The notes: a model not told the origin generated them from the letters alone. Positions 1 to 6,041 are shown, counted from the first letter of the stretch. The stretch is 6,852 nucleotides of DNA from Geodermatophilaceae bacterium (GCA_013814015.1 JACCQS010000448.1:1-6852); one strand, 5' to 3'. Translations and numbers: made by a program.

Positions 1-739
1 CGTCGGCCAGGTGCGTCAGAACGGCCAGTACGGCAGCGGAGTCGGCTACCCGGTAGCTCGCAGCGGTCGGTCCGTCGCCGACCTTGATGCCGACGTCGTC
101 AGGGCCGAGTACGGCGAAGGCGTCCTCGTCGGTCACGTCGTCGCCGAGGTAGACGATCGCCGCGGCGCCCACCTCGTCGGCAAGTCGTCGCAGCGCCACA
201 CCCTTGTCGGCCCGGACAACGGCGAGTTCGACGACCTCCTTGCCCACCTTGACGGTGCGTCCCTCGACGGCGCCCGGGCCGGCGATCGTCGAGTCCTGCA
301 GGGCGGCCGCGGCACCGCGATTCGGCATCCGCCTGGTGTGCACGGATGCACTGACGGGCTTGACCTCGAGGAACGAGCCGTCGTAGGGCAGCAGAAGGGC
401 GCGCAGTTCCGCGACCAAACCGTCGCGGCGCCCGAGCAGCGACGCGTCGGCCGGGCCGCCGTACTCCGCTCCGTGACTGCCGATCAGAAAGAGGTCGCGA
501 TGGCTGCCGACCCGATCGGCCAGGTCGGCGTAGCCGCGGCCGGACATCACCGCGACCCTGACTCCCGGGCACTCGGCAAGCCGCAACAGGATCGGCTCCG
601 CGCCGTCCACGAGGGCGGCTGCCGCCGGGTCCGCGACGATCGCGGACAGTGTTCCGTCGAAGTCGGTCACGACGAGAAGCGGTCGACGGCCGGCGATCTC
701 GGTCAGGGCGGACATCAGATCCAACGAACTCTGCGTCAT
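1..739 (-). CDS. otsB: Trehalose-6-phosphate phosphatase OtsB (3' end cut by window edge)
   Basis: This HAD-superfamily enzyme dephosphorylates trehalose 6-phosphate to trehalose in the cytoplasm, the second step of the OtsA-OtsB pathway. The visible 246 residues show HAD motif I DFDGT at residues 26-30 (nucleophile Asp26, acid/base Asp28), SGR at 66-68 (motif II), GSHG at 87-90, the substrate-pocket stretch EVKPVSASVHTR at 125-136, and the metal-binding motif LGDDVTDEDAF at 198-208. Bacterial OtsB proteins are usually about 250-270 residues, so only a short C-terminus is missing beyond base 1. The ATG at 739-737 overlaps the otsA stop codon as ATGA, so translation is probably coupled and the start is well fixed. 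It is the last visible gene of a VOC-otsA-otsB operon. The frame has no stop up to the left edge. The assignment is near certain. Confidence 0.96.
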   Translation of the reverse strand, partial: MTQSSLDLMSALTEIAGRRPLLVVTDFDGTLSAIVADPAAAALVDGAEPILLRLAECPGVRVAVMSGRGYADLADRVGSHRDLFLIGSHGAEYGGPADASLLGRRDGLVAELRALLLPYDGSFLEVKPVSASVHTRRMPNRGAAAALQDSTIAGPGAVEGRTVKVGKEVVELAVVRADKGVALRRLADEVGAAAIVYLGDDVTDEDAFAVLGPDDVGIKVGDGPTAASYRVADSAAVLAVLTHLAD

Positions 740-2190
740 GACGTGCTGCGCGCGTCGATGTCCTCAGCTTCCAGGGCGTCGAAGAAGGACTGCGCCCAGT
801 GGTCGAGATCATGTGCGAACAGGTGCTTGCGCATCGTCCGCATCCGCCGGCGCCGGTCCGCGGACGGATCGAACAACGCTCGGGTCAGCGCGTCCTTCAC
901 TCCGTTGATGTCGTGCGGATTGACCAGATATGCCTGCCGGAATTCGGCTGCCGCACCGGCGAATTCGGACAACACGAGAGCACCGCCGAGGTCACCCCGC
1001 GCAGCGACGTACTCCTTGGCGACCAGATTCATCCCGTCGCGGTACGGCGTGACGGCCATGACGTCGGCCGCGCGATAGAGCGCCGCGAGTTCCTCGCGGG
1101 GCATGGACTGGTGCAGGTAGTGCACGGCCGGTCCGCCGATGGAGCCGAACTCGCCGTTGATGTGGCCGACCATCCGCTCGATTTCTTCCCGCATGGTGAT
1201 GTAGTGCTCGACGCGCTCCCGGCTGGGCGTGGCTACCTGCACCAACACCGTCTCCGGTGCGGTCAGTTTCTCGTCGTGGAGCAGCTCACTGAAGGCGCGC
1301 AGCCGTACGCCGATGCCCTTGGTGTAGTCCAGCCGGTCGACCCCGAGGATGATCCGCTCCGGACTGCCGAGTTCCTTGCGGATCTCGCTCGCCCGCGCAC
1401 AGACCTCCGGCGAGTTGGCGAGTTCGTCGTAGCTCTTGGCATCGATCGAGATCGGGAAGGCCCGCGCCGTGACCGTACGACCGTCCACGGAGACCTTGCC
1501 CTGGCTTGGTTTCAGGTCGCACAGGGTCCGGGCCAGCTGCAGGAAGTTGCTGGCCGCCTGCGGCCGCTGGAATCCGATCAGGTCCGCCCCGAGCAGGCCC
1601 TCGATGATCCGGCGACGGCCGGGCAGCTGCATGAACAGCTCCAGGGGCGGGAACGGGATGTGCAGGAAGAAGCCGATCCGCAGGTCCGGGCGCAGCGCCC
1701 GCAGCAGCTGCGGGACCAACTGGAGTTGGTAGTCGTGCACCCAGGCGACGCCGTCGCGACCGGCGACCTCGGCCGCCTTGGCCGCGAACTGTTCGTTGAC
1801 CGAGACGTAGGTGTCCCACCAGGAGCGGTGGTACTGCGGGCGTTCGACCACATCGTGGTAGAGCGGCCACAGCGATGCGTTGGAGAAGCCTTCGTAGTAC
1901 CGGGTGATCTCATCGGCGGTCAGTGGGACGGGTACGAGCTGGATGCCGTCGGCCTCGAACGGCTCCGGTGCCTCGCCGTCGGCCCCTGACCAGCCCACCC
2001 AGGCGCCGTTGCGGCCGCGGATGAACGGCTCCAATGCCGTGACCAGCCCGCCGGGGCTGCGCTGCCAACTGGTCGAGCCGTCGGCTCGGGTGACCTGATC
2101 GACCGGCAGCCGGTTGGCCACGATGACCACATCGCTGCCGCGGCGTTCGGAGCTTCCGCGGCCCTTGCGAGCCGTTTCGGGTGAAGTCAC
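736..2190 (-). CDS. otsA: Trehalose-6-phosphate synthase OtsA (GT20)
   Basis: This cytoplasmic retaining glycosyltransferase joins glucose from a nucleotide sugar to glucose 6-phosphate, giving trehalose 6-phosphate. With the GTG start chosen here it has 484 residues, normal for the family. Visible motifs: ANRLP at 25-29 (phosphate-binding Arg27), WVGWSG at 64-69, LWPLYH at 108-112, VHDYQ at 151-155 (Asp153), HIPFP at 177-181 (His177), the donor phosphate-binding DRLDYTKG at 285-292 (Arg286, Lys291), and RDGMNLVAKE at 384-393 (Asp385, Glu393). All expected catalytic and binding residues are present. The frame stays open upstream to 2451, but that part runs through the VOC gene in another frame and has no OtsA character. 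GTG at 2190 lies 4 bases after the VOC stop, with GAGG at 2206-2203 as a somewhat distant ribosome site (12 bases). Its stop overlaps the otsB start. The function is firm; the exact start is likely. Confidence 0.96.
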   Translation of the reverse strand: MTSPETARKGRGSSERRGSDVVIVANRLPVDQVTRADGSTSWQRSPGGLVTALEPFIRGRNGAWVGWSGADGEAPEPFEADGIQLVPVPLTADEITRYYEGFSNASLWPLYHDVVERPQYHRSWWDTYVSVNEQFAAKAAEVAGRDGVAWVHDYQLQLVPQLLRALRPDLRIGFFLHIPFPPLELFMQLPGRRRIIEGLLGADLIGFQRPQAASNFLQLARTLCDLKPSQGKVSVDGRTVTARAFPISIDAKSYDELANSPEVCARASEIRKELGSPERIILGVDRLDYTKGIGVRLRAFSELLHDEKLTAPETVLVQVATPSRERVEHYITMREEIERMVGHINGEFGSIGGPAVHYLHQSMPREELAALYRAADVMAVTPYRDGMNLVAKEYVAARGDLGGALVLSEFAGAAAEFRQAYLVNPHDINGVKDALTRALFDPSADRRRRMRTMRKHLFAHDLDHWAQSFFDALEAEDIDARSTS

Positions 2191-2194
2191 CGGC

Positions 2195-2692
2195 TCAGCC
2201 GACCTCATTGCCGTACATCTCGCCCAACAGGTCGGCGAGCAGCTCCAGCCGAGCGCCGTCCGGGTCGCGGAAGTAGATCGACACCTCGCTCTCCAAGAGG
2301 TAGTCCACGCCGGCGGCATCGAGCTTGTCCTTGAGCCGCCGCCACATCTGCGGCTCCACCGAGATGGCGATGTGGTGCAACCCGCCGAGCACCTCGGCGT
2401 ACGGACCCACGTCCAGGCCCGGAAAGTCGAAGAAGGCCAGCAGGCTTCCATTGCCGACGTCGAAGAAGAAATGGGTTGATCCGGGAAAGTCCCGGTTCTC
2501 GATGATCTCGGTCAGCGGGAACTCGAGCAGTCCGGCGTAGAAGTCGATCGTCTGCCGGACATCGCTCGCGACCAGGGCCACGTGGTGCAGCCCACGCGCT
2601 GTCGTCGGAGGCCGGGTCGAGCGAGCGTGGAGATGCTGCTCGCCGATCGCTGCGCGGTGGCGGGCCAGGTCGTGGAGGTCGGGCGCGGACAC
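2195..2692 (-). CDS. VOC (glyoxalase/dioxygenase-fold) family protein
   Basis: A 165-residue single-domain member of the vicinal oxygen chelate superfamily. The two beta-alpha-beta-beta-beta modules are visible. The first begins at GLHHVAL (residues 34-40) and the second at GLHHIAI (104-110), followed by YFRDPDGARLELL at 140-152. Probable metal ligands are His37, His107 and Glu150. The family includes glyoxalase I, extradiol dioxygenases and fosfomycin-resistance enzymes. Nothing here fixes the substrate. An N-terminal helix-rich segment of about 33 residues precedes the fold; similar extensions occur, from memory, in actinobacterial homologues, which supports the GTG start at 2692. No other in-frame start lies between it and the fold. 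It is the first gene of the operon with otsA and otsB, 4 bases upstream of otsA. A TANNNT hexamer six bases before the GTG suggests a leaderless message. Confidence 0.88.
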   Translation of the reverse strand: MSAPDLHDLARHRAAIGEQHLHARSTRPPTTARGLHHVALVASDVRQTIDFYAGLLEFPLTEIIENRDFPGSTHFFFDVGNGSLLAFFDFPGLDVGPYAEVLGGLHHIAISVEPQMWRRLKDKLDAAGVDYLLESEVSIYFRDPDGARLELLADLLGEMYGNEVG

Positions 2693-2698
2693 AGCACA

Positions 2699-2726
2699 AA
2701 GCTATCCCCACCCGATCGGCTCCCAA
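2699..2726 (-). promoter_or_regulatory. Candidate promoter of the VOC-otsA-otsB operon
   Basis: On the minus strand TTGGGA (2726-2721) resembles a -35 box (4 of 6 to TTGACA). It is followed after 16 bases by TAGCTT (2704-2699), a TANNNT -10 box. The GTG of the VOC gene begins six bases after the -10 box, so transcription would start at or next to the start codon, as in leaderless actinobacterial messages. GGGGA at 2709-2705 is 12 bases from the GTG and poorly placed as a ribosome site. This is inferred from pattern alone. Confidence 0.45.
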
Positions 2727-2739
2727 CCCTTCCGGTCGC

Positions 2740-2745
2740 TACGGT
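2740..2745 (+). promoter_or_regulatory. Candidate -10 box for the racemase gene
   Basis: TACGGT fits the actinobacterial TANNNT -10 pattern and ends six bases before the ATG at 2752, consistent with a leaderless transcript. I see no convincing -35 box at the expected distance, and no good Shine-Dalgarno sequence (only GAGAA touching the ATG). This is weak, pattern-based evidence. Confidence 0.3.
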
Positions 2746-2751
2746 CGAGAA

Positions 2752-3900
2752 ATGGGTCCTCTGCACGGCATCAACGTCGTCGAGTTCGCCGGCTTGGGGC
2801 CGGGGCCGTTCTGCGGGATGATGCTGGCCGATGCCGGCGCCGACGTCGTACGGATCGAACGCCCCCGACCACCGGGTGACGGGATGTCCCGGCTGGTGCT
2901 CAACCCGGTCCTGGACAGGGGCAAACGCTCGATCGCCCTGGATCTGCGCGACGACGCCGATCGGGAGGTCGTCTCCCGGCTGCTGGAGCGCGCCGACGTT
3001 CTCACCGAGGGATTCCGCCCGGGCGTGATGGAGCGGCTCGGCTTCGGCCCCGAGCCGGTGCTGGCCGCCAATCCGCGCTTGGTCTACGGCCGGATGACCG
3101 GCTGGGGACAGACCGGCCCGTACGCGCACACCGCCGGCCACGACATCGACTACATCGCCACGACCGGTGCCCTGCACGCCTTCGGGCGGCCGGATGAGGT
3201 GCCCTCGCCGCCGCTGAACCTGCTCGGCGACTTCGGCGGCGGCGGGATGCTGTTGGCCTTCGGTCTCGCGGCGGCGTTGTTGCATGCCGCCCGTACCGGG
3301 ATCGGGCAGGTCGTCGACGCCGGAATCGTGGACGGTACGACGCTGCTCACCGCAATGATCCATGGCCTGCGCGCCGAGGGTGCCTGGCAGGACGAGCGCG
3401 GCGTCAACCTGCTCGACTCCGGTGCACCGTTCTACGACGTCTATCGCTGCGCCGACGGCGGCTTTCTGGCCGTGGGCGCTTTGGAGGAGCCGTTCTATGC
3501 CGCCCTGGTCACCGGTCTCGGCCTGACCGCCGATGAGTTGCCCGATCGGGCCGATCCCGCGCAATGGCCGGCGCTGCGCGCGCTGATCGCGGCCACGGTC
3601 GCCGAACGGACCCGCGACCAGTGGTGGGCGGTTTTCGCCGGCACCGACGCCTGCGTGGCACCGGTGCTCGACTGGCAGGAGGCCATCTCCGACGCGCACA
3701 ACGTCGAGCGCGCCGTGTTCACCGACGTCGGCGGCCGGCTGCAGCCGAGTCCGGCACCGAGGTTCGGCGCGACCGTGGCCGACCGGCCCCGTCCGGCTCC
3801 CCAGCTCGATGGCTCCGGTGCCGAGATCCGGGCCGAACTCGGCCTCCCCGCGCCGCCCACCCGTGGCGGTTTTGACGGAAACCGCCAAGGCGTGTCGTGA
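2752..3900 (+). CDS. mcr: Alpha-methylacyl-CoA racemase (CoA-transferase family III)
   Basis: The enzyme epimerises the alpha-methyl centre of (2R)- and (2S)-methylacyl-CoA thioesters, preparing branched-chain fatty acids or sterol side chains for beta-oxidation. The 382-residue protein follows the Mycobacterium tuberculosis Mcr pattern from end to end as I remember it. Matching stretches are GPLxGxxVVE at the start, LADAGADVVRIERP at 25-38, MTGWGQTGP at 115-123, AGHDIDYI at 128-135, PPLNLLGDFGGG at 153-164 and QVVDAGIVDG at 186-195. His130, Asp160 and Glu245 correspond to the catalytic His126, Asp156 and Glu241 of Mcr, which separates racemases from true CoA-transferases. The last dozen residues (RGGFDGNRQGVS) lie beyond the usual family end and are encoded largely by a palindromic repeat at 3864-3889. 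The ATG at 2752 gives the family-typical N-terminus. The stop overlaps the next gene as GTGA. The physiological substrate is unknown. Confidence 0.92.
   Translation: MGPLHGINVVEFAGLGPGPFCGMMLADAGADVVRIERPRPPGDGMSRLVLNPVLDRGKRSIALDLRDDADREVVSRLLERADVLTEGFRPGVMERLGFGPEPVLAANPRLVYGRMTGWGQTGPYAHTAGHDIDYIATTGALHAFGRPDEVPSPPLNLLGDFGGGGMLLAFGLAAALLHAARTGIGQVVDAGIVDGTTLLTAMIHGLRAEGAWQDERGVNLLDSGAPFYDVYRCADGGFLAVGALEEPFYAALVTGLGLTADELPDRADPAQWPALRALIAATVAERTRDQWWAVFAGTDACVAPVLDWQEAISDAHNVERAVFTDVGGRLQPSPAPRFGATVADRPRPAPQLDGSGAEIRAELGLPAPPTRGGFDGNRQGVS
3864..3889 (+). repeat. Palindromic element, copy 1 (inside the 3' end of the racemase gene)
   Basis: The arms TGGCGGTTT (3864-3872) and AAACCGCCA (3879-3887) are perfect 9-base inverted repeats around the 6-base loop TGACGG, followed by AG. 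Copy 2 is at 5008-5033 in the same orientation, with 23 of 26 positions identical and a compensating base-pair change in the stem. Here it encodes GGFDGNRQ (residues 372-379), eleven bases before the racemase stop. It is less GC-rich than the surrounding DNA. There is no T-run after it and it sits before the stop codon, so it is not a classical terminator. The function is unknown. Confidence 0.85.
3887..3890 (+). promoter_or_regulatory. Ribosome binding site for the NTF2-like gene, abutting the hairpin
   Basis: AAGG at 3887-3890 lies six bases before the GTG at 3897, a normal Shine-Dalgarno distance. Its first A is the closing base of the copy 1 stem, so the site borders the hairpin directly. 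If the hairpin forms in mRNA, it could affect coupling between the two genes until ribosomes on the racemase message melt it. That role is inference. Confidence 0.4.
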
Positions 3901-4274
3901 GCAGCCCGCTCGACCTGATCGTGGCCTGGCACGACGCCGTACGCGACCAGGATCTCGAAGCCGTTGCCGCCCTGGTCCACCCCGACGTGACAGTGGGTGG
4001 CCCGAAGGGATCCGGTCACGGCGTAGAGCTGATGACCGAATGGGTACAGAACTCCGGAATCGTCCTGGAGATCGGGAGTTTCCTGCAGCGGGGGCTCACC
4101 TTCGTGATCGCCCAGGAGGCCACCTGGCCTGATCCCGACGCCGGGACCGGGCGTACCCAGCCAGTCTCCGTGGCCTCGGTGTTCGTCGTGTTGGGGGCAC
4201 GGATCTCCAAGGTGCTGCGCTTCGACGACGTGGATGCAGCCCTGGCGGCAAGCGGCTTCCGAGGCGACAGCTAG
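3897..4274 (+). CDS. Small NTF2/SnoaL-like fold protein
   Basis: A 125-residue soluble protein with the layout of the NTF2-like/SnoaL superfamily: an N-terminal helical pair with a characteristic motif (residues 1-29, including AWHDAVRDQDLEAVAALVHPD), then GGPKGSGHGVELMTEWV (34-50) and strands through RGLTFVIAQEATWP and SVASVFVVLGARISKVLRFDD. It ends with a C-terminal helix, DVDAALAASG. Family members include steroid isomerases, polyketide cyclases, dehydratases and many non-catalytic proteins. No catalytic set can be named here. The GTG start overlaps the racemase stop by four bases (GTGA), with AAGG upstream, so it is almost certainly co-transcribed and translationally coupled. An accessory role in the same acyl-CoA or sterol-type pathway is plausible from context but unproven. 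The fold assignment is moderately sure. Confidence 0.75.
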   Translation: MSSPLDLIVAWHDAVRDQDLEAVAALVHPDVTVGGPKGSGHGVELMTEWVQNSGIVLEIGSFLQRGLTFVIAQEATWPDPDAGTGRTQPVSVASVFVVLGARISKVLRFDDVDAALAASGFRGDS

Positions 4275-4309
4275 GCATCCCGGACCACCGACTGCACGCC
4301 TGCGGCACA

Positions 4310-4333
4310 CCGGATAGGTGCATCCGGCGCACC
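4310..4333. repeat. Overlapping inverted repeats between the NTF2-like and MFS genes
   Basis: CCGGAT (4310-4315) and ATCCGG (4322-4327) pair around a 6-base loop. GGTGC (4317-4321), inside that loop, can instead pair with GCACC (4329-4333), or its first four bases with CACC at 4308-4311. The foldings exclude one another. The 119-base gap (4275-4393) must hold either the end of the racemase operon transcript, the start of the MFS transcript, or read-through. No T-run follows, so a terminator is only a possibility; an operator is another. Short GC-rich repeats are common in such DNA. Confidence 0.3.
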
Positions 4334-4393
4334 GCGGCGGTATCCCGGAGCGGTGAAGGGGAATATTGGCCAGCGAAAGGCGCTGCAGCCAGC

Positions 4394-5590
4394 GTGCTTC
4401 AGGTCGGATTGCCCAGGGCTGTGCTGGCCGGAAGTTTCACCCTCCTGATCGCGATGGGGCTGCTCGCCTCCTCGTACGGTCCGCTGCTTCCGGCGATCCA
4501 GGATCGCTTCTCGGTGAGCGCGTTCGAGACCGGTGTCCTTGTCTCGACCCTGCCGGCGGGCTCGATCTTCGCCATTCTCGGGTGCGCCTGGCTGCAGCAC
4601 CGGGTTTCCACGCGGCTGTTGCTGCAGGCATCGAGCCTGTTGCTGGTCGGCGGCCTGATCGGGTTGGCGTTGGCGCCGCGGTGGGAGTTGCTGCTGGTCG
4701 GTGGTGTCGCCATCGGGCTCGGGTACGGGGGCGCGACCACGCTGGCCAACGGAGTGATCGCCGCGGCCTACGCCAGGCGGCGGGCGACGTTCCTGCTCAA
4801 TCTGCAGAACGGCATCTTCGGGCTGGGCGCGGTGGTCGGGCCGGTCTGCGTCACCCTGCTTCCAGACGGCTCGGGCCGGTTGGCCTGGCTCGGGTACGCG
4901 GTACTGGCGGTGGCCGCCGCCGTACTGTTCGCTGCTCTGCCGCTGACCTCGTTGGCCAGCCCGGACCGGGTCGACTCCGGCCGGAACCCGAGTCAGCCGG
5001 CCTGCTCTGGTGGTTTTGACGTAAACCACCAAGCAACGCGCTCGGGGCGGCTGGTCGGCTTCGGTTTTCTGTTCGCCTGCTTCATCGCCGTGGAGATCAG
5101 CACGGCCGCTTGGGCGACAACCCATCTCGATGCCGTGGGTAGCAGCGTCTCGGCGGTCGCGCTGGCCACCTCGCTGTTCTACGCGGGGCTGGCCACAGGC
5201 CGGCTCGGGGCGGCGGTCCTCGGGCTTCGGATCGATCCCGGACCGCTCCTCGCCGGCAGCACGATTCTGGCCACCCTGATGCTCACGCTTAGCTACCTGG
5301 CTCCGTGCGGCGGGGTCGGCTATGTCCTGGTCGGGATAGCCATCGGCCCGGTCTTCCCGACCGGGCTGGCCTGGGTCAGCCTCGATCAGCAGCACGCGCG
5401 ACATCCGATCGCCACCGTGCTGGTCGCCGGAAATGCGGGCGGCATGGTTCTGCCGCCGGTGGTTGGCGCGGTGATCGGCACAGTGGGCGCCCAAGCCGCC
5501 CCGCTGCCGATCGCCGTCACCTGCGCGCTGGGCGCAGTTGTCGCCGTGTTGCTGGCCCGCGGTACGCCTGCGCCGCGTACGGCGTCCTAG
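4394..5590 (+). CDS. Major facilitator superfamily transporter, fucose-permease-like
   Basis: A 398-residue inner-membrane protein with twelve likely hydrophobic helices in two halves of six. Helix 1 is near residues 10-32 and helix 6 near 163-187. A polar central loop spans about 188-218, and helix 7 starts near 219. The pattern YGPLLPAIQDRFSVS after helix 1, GLGYGGATTLANG in helix 4, LQNGIFGLGAVVGP in helix 5 and LATGRLGAAVLG between helices 8 and 9 resemble FHS/fucose-permease-type MFS carriers. The substrate cannot be told. The central loop contains GGFDVNHQ (206-213), encoded by palindromic element copy 2. The start is uncertain: GTG at 4394 is the most upstream one in frame and has only a distant AAAGG (4376-4380). 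TTG at 4409 with AGG five bases before it, or GTG at 4421, are alternatives that keep helix 1. It lies on the same strand as the racemase operon, 119 bases downstream, so linkage is possible. Confidence 0.9.
   Translation: MLQVGLPRAVLAGSFTLLIAMGLLASSYGPLLPAIQDRFSVSAFETGVLVSTLPAGSIFAILGCAWLQHRVSTRLLLQASSLLLVGGLIGLALAPRWELLLVGGVAIGLGYGGATTLANGVIAAAYARRRATFLLNLQNGIFGLGAVVGPVCVTLLPDGSGRLAWLGYAVLAVAAAVLFAALPLTSLASPDRVDSGRNPSQPACSGGFDVNHQATRSGRLVGFGFLFACFIAVEISTAAWATTHLDAVGSSVSAVALATSLFYAGLATGRLGAAVLGLRIDPGPLLAGSTILATLMLTLSYLAPCGGVGYVLVGIAIGPVFPTGLAWVSLDQQHARHPIATVLVAGNAGGMVLPPVVGAVIGTVGAQAAPLPIAVTCALGAVVAVLLARGTPAPRTAS
5008..5033 (+). repeat. Palindromic element, copy 2 (inside the MFS central-loop coding region)
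   Basis: The arms TGGTGGTTT (5008-5016) and AAACCACCA (5023-5031) form a perfect 9-base inverted repeat with loop TGACGT, then AG. Relative to copy 1 (3864-3889) it differs at three positions: a C to T in the left arm with a matching G to A in the right arm, and one loop base. It is translated as GGFDVNHQ (residues 206-213) in the same frame as copy 1. It falls in the cytoplasmic loop between helices 6 and 7, the region of an MFS protein most tolerant of insertion. It is only about 46 percent GC, well below its neighbours. Confidence 0.85.
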
Positions 5591-5611
5591 GCATCGGCAT
5601 CGGCGTCGGCC

Positions 5612-5631
5612 GGTCAAGGGAACTACTGACC
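5612..5631. terminator. Weak hairpin in the convergent MFS/DUF3224 gap
   Basis: GGTCA (5612-5616) and TGACC (5627-5631) pair around a 10-base loop in the 46-base gap between two convergent genes, where terminators for both strands are expected. There is no T-run on either strand and the stem is only five pairs. The gap otherwise holds a short GGCATC-type hexamer run at 5590-5607. It is listed mainly because of its position. Confidence 0.2.
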
Positions 5632-5636
5632 ACTCA

Positions 5637-6041
5637 TCAGCCAGGGGCAGCGACGTCGTAGTCGAGGGAGAACGTGTGACCACCGTCGTCCTGACGATCG
5701 ATGTTCGCCGTACCCGACAGGCCACTGAGTTCTCCGGTGCCCGACCAGTCCATCACCACGACTTCGGAGCTGCCGGCTCCGTCGGCCATGACGGCGTTGT
5801 GCCGCAGGATGAAGCTCCCGGTGCGCCCGGCCAGCGTGCCTTCGACTCGCTCATAGCCGGTGTATGCCGCGGATCCCTGCAGCGCGTGGGCCATCACCAT
5901 CTCGCCTCGGCTGCTGCCGTGGAGTTCACCGCGAAATGTCTTGGCGAATGTTGTCCGGACGATTCTGGAGCCCTCGACATCGAGGACTTCCTGTTCGTCC
6001 CAACTGTCGAAGGTGAAAGTGGCGGTGATCTGTGAACTCAT
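5637..6041 (-). CDS. DUF3224 family protein
   Basis: A 134-residue soluble protein without signal peptide or membrane helix. It matches the DUF3224 pattern: FTFDSWDEQ at residues 9-17, FRGELHGSSRGEMVMA at 36-51, GYERVEGTLAGRTGSFILRH at 62-81, SGTGELSGLSGTANI at 100-114, and HTFSLDYD at 122-129. The family is common in actinobacteria, is predicted to form a small beta-barrel related to allene oxide cyclase-like folds, and has no established function. The ATG at 6041-6039 is preceded by AGGA (6052-6049) seven bases upstream, a good ribosome site, and gives a family-typical N-terminus. It is convergent with the MFS gene. The 126 bases upstream of it (6042-6167) separate it from the protease gene on the same strand and hold no clear promoter boxes or terminator, so operon status is unclear. 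Confidence 0.9.
   Translation of the reverse strand: MSSQITATFTFDSWDEQEVLDVEGSRIVRTTFAKTFRGELHGSSRGEMVMAHALQGSAAYTGYERVEGTLAGRTGSFILRHNAVMADGAGSSEVVVMDWSGTGELSGLSGTANIDRQDDGGHTFSLDYDVAAPG

Noticed and set aside
951..970. A repeated GAATTCGG near 951 in otsA.
   Set aside because: It is explained by the protein sequence SEFAGAAAEF, where Glu-Phe recurs in a conserved OtsA stretch.
11..1078. A 355-codon plus-strand open frame across otsB and the end of otsA.
   Set aside because: It spans two recognised minus-strand genes and has no domain-like pattern.
799..1989. A 396-codon open frame on the plus strand opposite otsA.
   Set aside because: It is an antisense shadow caused by high GC at third codon positions. 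The minus-strand frame carries every OtsA motif and the plus frame has no recognisable domain.
2191..2451. In-frame upstream extension of otsA to an ATG at 2451, which would add 87 residues.
   Set aside because: The added part overlaps the well-supported VOC gene in another frame, is Arg/Ser/Trp-rich shadow sequence, and has no counterpart in OtsA proteins, which begin shortly before the ANRLPV motif.
2512..3888. A 458-codon open frame on the minus strand opposite the racemase gene.
   Set aside because: It covers the racemase and part of the VOC gene in shadow frames. It is rich in Gly, Arg, Gln and His without domain character.
3864..3889. Reading palindrome copy 1 as a rho-independent terminator of the racemase gene.
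   Set aside because: It lies before the stop codon, has no T-run, and the next gene starts within the racemase stop. The same structure also sits in the middle of the MFS gene, where termination would be harmful.
4271..5725. A 484-codon open frame on the minus strand opposite the MFS gene.
   Set aside because: Its composition (Arg, Gln, Gly, Asp rich) is that of a reverse-strand shadow of a membrane protein, while the plus frame shows twelve hydrophobic helices.
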